Below, piece after piece: positions 50,901 to 64,000 of a stretch of 64,000 bases of DNA. The stretch is taken from contig OZ176056.1 in NCBI GenBank assembly GCA_964247055.1, forward strand, positions 1,426,001 to 1,490,000, read 5' to 3'. A program made the translations under genes and the position numbers. The notes under the pieces are model-generated. The model did no database searches. It had not been told where the DNA came from and worked only from the letters and a program-made list of their open reading frames with translations. Source of the DNA: Paragordius varius (lineage: Eukaryota; Nematomorpha). The first letter of the stretch is position 1, and every line of letters begins with the position of its first letter.

Positions 50901-51474
50901 AATAAATATATAATTTATTGATATTTGTCTTAATCTTTTATATATTATCTTTAAAACAAATTTTTACTCAAACTTTGACATGAAATAAGTATTATTGCAA
51001 AATAATGGGTAAAAAATCCTCTCCTCATACATGCTAATTTAAATTGTTTTTTGTCAAAATTTTAGTTTTATTTAAATTCCAATACAATTTTACTTTTTAT
51101 TTAGAAAAAAAGAGCATCATAGCTAACACTCAGTTTAAAATTAAAGATTTTTTTTATCAAACACACCTTTTCCATTGTTATGCCAAATTAACAAAATAAG
51201 ACCTATAGTTTGCTATTAAAATTTTATTTATATATTACCCTTAATTCTACAATAGAAAAAACCAATTGATACTCCCACTATCCATGATGCCGGAGGGAGT
51301 ATTTGTGATAATTTAGCAGCTTGGGTCTGGGAACCGGCCTTAGTTAAACAAAATGCCCTTTGTGCAGCCTGTGAAGCGGCTTGTCTTATTTTATCCATTG
51401 ATCAAACCCTGAGAATGCCAAAGGGCGGTGGTCCAAACCCCAATGATAGTAACATGGCTAATATGATGATGTAA
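41960..51474 (+). CDS. CCT7: T-complex protein 1 subunit eta (CCT7), 5' exon unresolved
   Basis: Thirteen phase-matched exons: 41960-42046, 42131-42200, 42258-42364, 43557-43682, 44129-44181, 44989-45163, 45866-46033, 46886-47019, 48054-48215, 48604-48755, 49811-49999, 50495-50589 and 51256-51474 (TAA); 578 residues without the initiator. CCT7 is one of eight subunits of the cytosolic TRiC ring that folds actin, tubulin and other clients using ATP. Seen: [13 protein letters not shown] and [18 protein letters not shown] (equatorial ATP site), [71 protein letters not shown] and [12 protein letters not shown]. The near-identity of these blocks to animal CCT-eta makes the subunit call firm. After HAQG the usual GVD motif reads GIN, and about 34 extra residues precede VWEPALV. 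The C-terminus is a Gly/Met tail. Translation should start with a tiny exon; candidates are ATG at 41688 (269-bp intron) or 41929 (implausible 28-bp intron). Confidence 0.96.
42646..42707. repeat. Small palindromic repeat, copy 1 (CCT7 intron)
   Basis: TCACAATTAGTCACTTG at the left and GGGTTACAATTGTGA at the right form a hairpin. A second copy lies at 47458-47516 in another intron of the same gene. Confidence 0.6.
43295..43495 (+). repeat. Dispersed repeat (GGGTGAATTTGAATTG units)
   Basis: Carries GAGTTATATTAGCCTGAAAA, then several imperfect GGGTGAATTTGAATTGTTCAA units. Shares both parts with 60680-60965 (PERK intron) and, inverted, 18545-18830 (sim intron). Confidence 0.6.
44230..45020 (+). 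repeat. Eight-copy minisatellite made from an acceptor site and exon start
   Basis: The unit TTGCTTTCTCACTAGAGAATTC followed by TCAGAAATCCTGACAA recurs with AG at 44249, 44367, 44465, 44591, 44699, 44782, 44890 and 44988 (spacing 83-126 bp). The last one is the real 3' splice site and first codons of CCT7 exon 6. The seven upstream copies are decoys inside the intron. Using any of them adds A-GAA-TTC-TCA-GAA or a close variant, then reaches an in-frame stop: TGA after about nine codons in five copies, somewhat later in the other two. Confidence 0.92.
45603..45812. mobile_element. Degenerate Tc1/mariner-type MITE (CCT7 intron)
   Basis: TTTTAATTACACAGACAAATC at the left and TTTTAACATTTTGTCCTTAT with TTTCAATTGCAAC at the right match the family arms. 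TA-CAGT ends are lost. Confidence 0.5.
46541..46885 (+). repeat. Tandem duplication including a decayed copy of CCT7 exon 8 start
   Basis: A unit of about 200 bp starting AAGTCGATTTTTTAC (46545 and 46756) is repeated. The upstream copy ends with TTTAG followed at 46685 by a frame reading [12 protein letters not shown] then TGA. The true exon at 46886 reads [13 protein letters not shown]. The upstream copy is therefore a pseudo-exon with its own acceptor. Confidence 0.88.
47458..47516. repeat. Small palindromic repeat, copy 2 (CCT7 intron)
   Basis: TCGCAATTAGTCACCTG at the left and GGTGACAGGGTTACAATTGCGA-like sequence at the right. Partner of 42646. Confidence 0.65.
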
Positions 51475-51597
51475 AGTTGTTTGGGGTTATAAAAGAATGT
51501 AAAAAAAAATGTTTTTTTCCGCTTTTACGTGATTTTATATGTTGTCTATTTTTTGTCATTTTTTCTATTATTATATTCAGTCACATAAGTTTATGTT

Positions 51598-51603
51598 AAT
51601 AAA
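51598..51603 (+). terminator. Likely CCT7 polyadenylation signal
   Basis: AATAAA lies 124 bases after the stop codon in TATGTTAATAAATCTCG. In DNA this AT-rich the hexamer arises often by chance, so position is the main support. Confidence 0.4.
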
Positions 51604-51794
51604 TCTCGTTAGTTTGGATTATTTAAAACAGATGAATTTTATAATTATGTATATCTGTTATATTGTTTTTTTGATTAGGTGTCATAATCTTTTTCAATAT
51701 TATTACAAAGTTCATTTATATGCAAATTTTTCAGTTTTCATTGGTTGATATCGAATGTGTATGGGCCTCTTTATTTAATAACCTATTGAAATGA

Positions 51795-51988
51795 TTATTT
51801 TAAGCCGTATAAACACAGTGTCCACAAAAAATATTCCGGTGTATTATTTATATTATGATAGAAAAATGTATTAGGATTATCTGGTATTTTGGCTTTATCT
51901 GAGCAAATCGCTCCCATTAGAGGATAGCAAGTTTGCGGATCGTTTGTTAAATAATATTTTGTCATGAACTGCAAAATGCGCAAGTGTA
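51795..51988 (-). other. Orphan exon-like reading frame, product unknown
   Basis: After an acceptor-like TTATTTCTAG the minus strand gives about 64 codons to a TAA at 51797-51795. The peptide is complex, not Asn/Lys/Phe noise: it includes YYLTNDPQTCYPLMGAICSD, KIPDNPNTFFYHN and TPEYFLWTLCLYGLK. It looks like a terminal coding exon, but no upstream exon is visible before PERK begins and I do not recognise the family. It could be the last exon of a gene spanning PERK, an alternative PERK end, or a relic. Confidence 0.4.
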
Positions 51989-52059
51989 CTAGAAATAAAG
52001 GCGATAATACTGAGTTAGCGCGATAAATATTTTACTTATATGCTAAATATTAACATTGA

Positions 52060-52820
52060 AAAAAAGGTTTTTTTCAGTTGGTTTGTTTTGTTAAAATTTT
52101 TATTTATAGCAAAATTTTGGAATATGGTATTTTGAAGCATCGTCAAAACGGTAGAAAAACACCTTTATATGTTATACAAACATTTTACTATATAATTCTA
52201 TGTTTCATAACTTTCCATCACCTCAGAATATAAATTTAAAAGTTTGTTTGCTTTTAAATTTGGATAAATCTTTGTTTCATTTTATATTTATCGCAAATTC
52301 GAAGATGAACGAATATTTTGATCAAAATTCTGAGATAAACGAAAATCATTATCGAATATTATAGATAACTGTTTTTATAATATCTTTAAGAGTTTTAATA
52401 TCGGTTCCAGTATTCTTTAACTTTCTATGAAGTAGGCTTTAACAAAATTTCGCTAAAATTTAAATTTTTGACAAAATATGTTTTTTGATGCCATAATTTA
52501 GCATATAAATTCATATTTATTGCAAAACTTGGGAAAAAATGCTTTTTAAGAAAACCACCACATTTTAGTGCAAAAATATTCGGGACTTTCGGAAAACTCA
52601 CTACTATTTTGTTTTGTTTTTAAAAATTAGTATACCATATATTTTAATGATATTTTTGGAATATAGCATTTATTTACCGAAATATCAATTTAATGTGCGC
52701 TAATTTTGCGATTTTTCGATATCAAAAATGCAAATAACTTTCTTATCTTACTTGTAAGCTACACTAAAAGTATCATGAGAGTCCTGATACATTTATCAAA
52801 ATATATATTTTATCAGGCAG
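52060..52820. repeat. Degenerate dispersed repeat in the CCT7-PERK spacer
   Basis: The stretch at 52600-52720 matches 41090-41300 in patches. The part from 52100 to 52560 has similar internal words (GCAAAATTTTGGAATA, GCAAAACTTGGGAAAA) suggesting an internally repeated element. Family unknown. Confidence 0.35.
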
Positions 52821-53134
52821 GGTATTTTTATGGCCCCTTTTTTTGAAAGCAGTAAAAAATATCAAACAAAATTATTTAATTTATTATGAAAACAATTTGT
52901 AATATTAATATAATGTGCATAGATGAAAAAAACATTGAATGCAAATCTAAATATATATATAAATCACATTTTTTGGTGGTTTTATGTTTTTTTACAATAA
53001 GCAAAGCTACAATGTAAATATATGTAATCTATTCTTCAATATTATCTTGGTCTATATATAAATATATAAATGCGCAAATATTTTTGGGTTTTTTCTTGTA
53101 ATAATAACTCTAAAAAAAATTTAAAAAATATTAA

Positions 53135-63571
<10,437 letters not shown>

Positions 63572-64000
63572 CTTAAGAAAAAAAATTTTTAAAATTAAGG
63601 CTAAAAAATTAAATTTTTATAAGAATAATAATAATAAATAATTTATAAAATTTCTTAAGTTAAATTGCTTTAAAACACTCTGCGCGTTCTTCAAAAACGC
63701 TTATATATATACCTATTTAGTAAATCATTTATTTTTATTTTTTTCTTTACGAATAATAAAATAAATAATTGATAACTTTATTATGTAAAAAATTATGATT
63801 AAAAATTACTATAATCTAAATAAATAAATAAATAAGGTAAAATTTTAAATATAATAAATATATATAAAATAAAGCCAGTGTTTTTCATAAAAAAACGCAA
63901 GTAAAAAGCAGAAAATCTTTAATTTTGAAAAAATCCAATTATTTTCTGTGGAAACAAAACAATATCTCTTTACAAGTTCAATAATCCATACTATTGTAAT
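63572..64000. other. PERK intron, no exon seen
   Basis: The first visible exon begins with two bases that complete a codon, so another exon must lie upstream. None is recognisable here. Confidence 0.6.

Overview
This is a very AT-rich window (by eye about four-fifths A+T) from an animal nuclear genome. The evidence is spliced genes with GT-AG introns, the standard genetic code, and two metazoan-type genes: a Single-minded bHLH-PAS factor and a PERK-type eIF2alpha kinase. A CCT chaperonin subunit, an RTE-clade LINE, a long satellite array and many palindromic MITEs complete the picture. I cannot name the phylum from this sequence. The proteins are diverged and swollen with Asn/Ser-rich inserts, which suggests a fast-evolving invertebrate.

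Layout. 1-1632: 5' part of an RTE LINE on the minus strand with an open 518-codon endonuclease/RT frame. 1633-8290: AT-rich DNA holding a GC-richer diverged repeat (4.05-5.1 kb) that starts with two back-to-back hairpins, and a broken hAT transposase (6.6-7.8 kb). 8290-12425: a tandem satellite of about 26 monomers (160-167 bp) with higher-order structure. 12426-16151: MITE-rich intergenic DNA. 16152-23978 (minus): sim, 10 coding exons, 986 codons. 23979-41959: an 18-kb stretch without a recognised gene, holding two colinear diverged copies of a block of about 3 kb and a cluster of CAGGTA motifs. 41960-51474 (plus): CCT7, 13 exons found, initiator exon unresolved. 51475-53134: convergent intergenic DNA with an orphan exon-like frame. 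53135-63571 (minus): PERK, 14 exons found, with the 5' part of the luminal domain outside the window.

The three host genes were assembled exon by exon by matching splice phase, and every junction keeps frame. They do not form a pathway. CCT7 folds actin, tubulin and other clients in the cytosol. PERK senses ER stress and shuts down translation. sim is a developmental transcription factor. CCT7 and PERK are convergent; sim and CCT7 are divergent across the 18-kb desert.

Most unusual points: (1) CCT7 has duplicated its own 3' splice sites in two introns. One intron carries seven decoy copies of the acceptor plus exon start, and every decoy leads quickly to an in-frame stop. The other carries a decayed copy of the next exon start. 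(2) The duplicated block lies upstream of sim. (3) Large low-complexity inserts sit within conserved folds of sim, PERK and CCT7.
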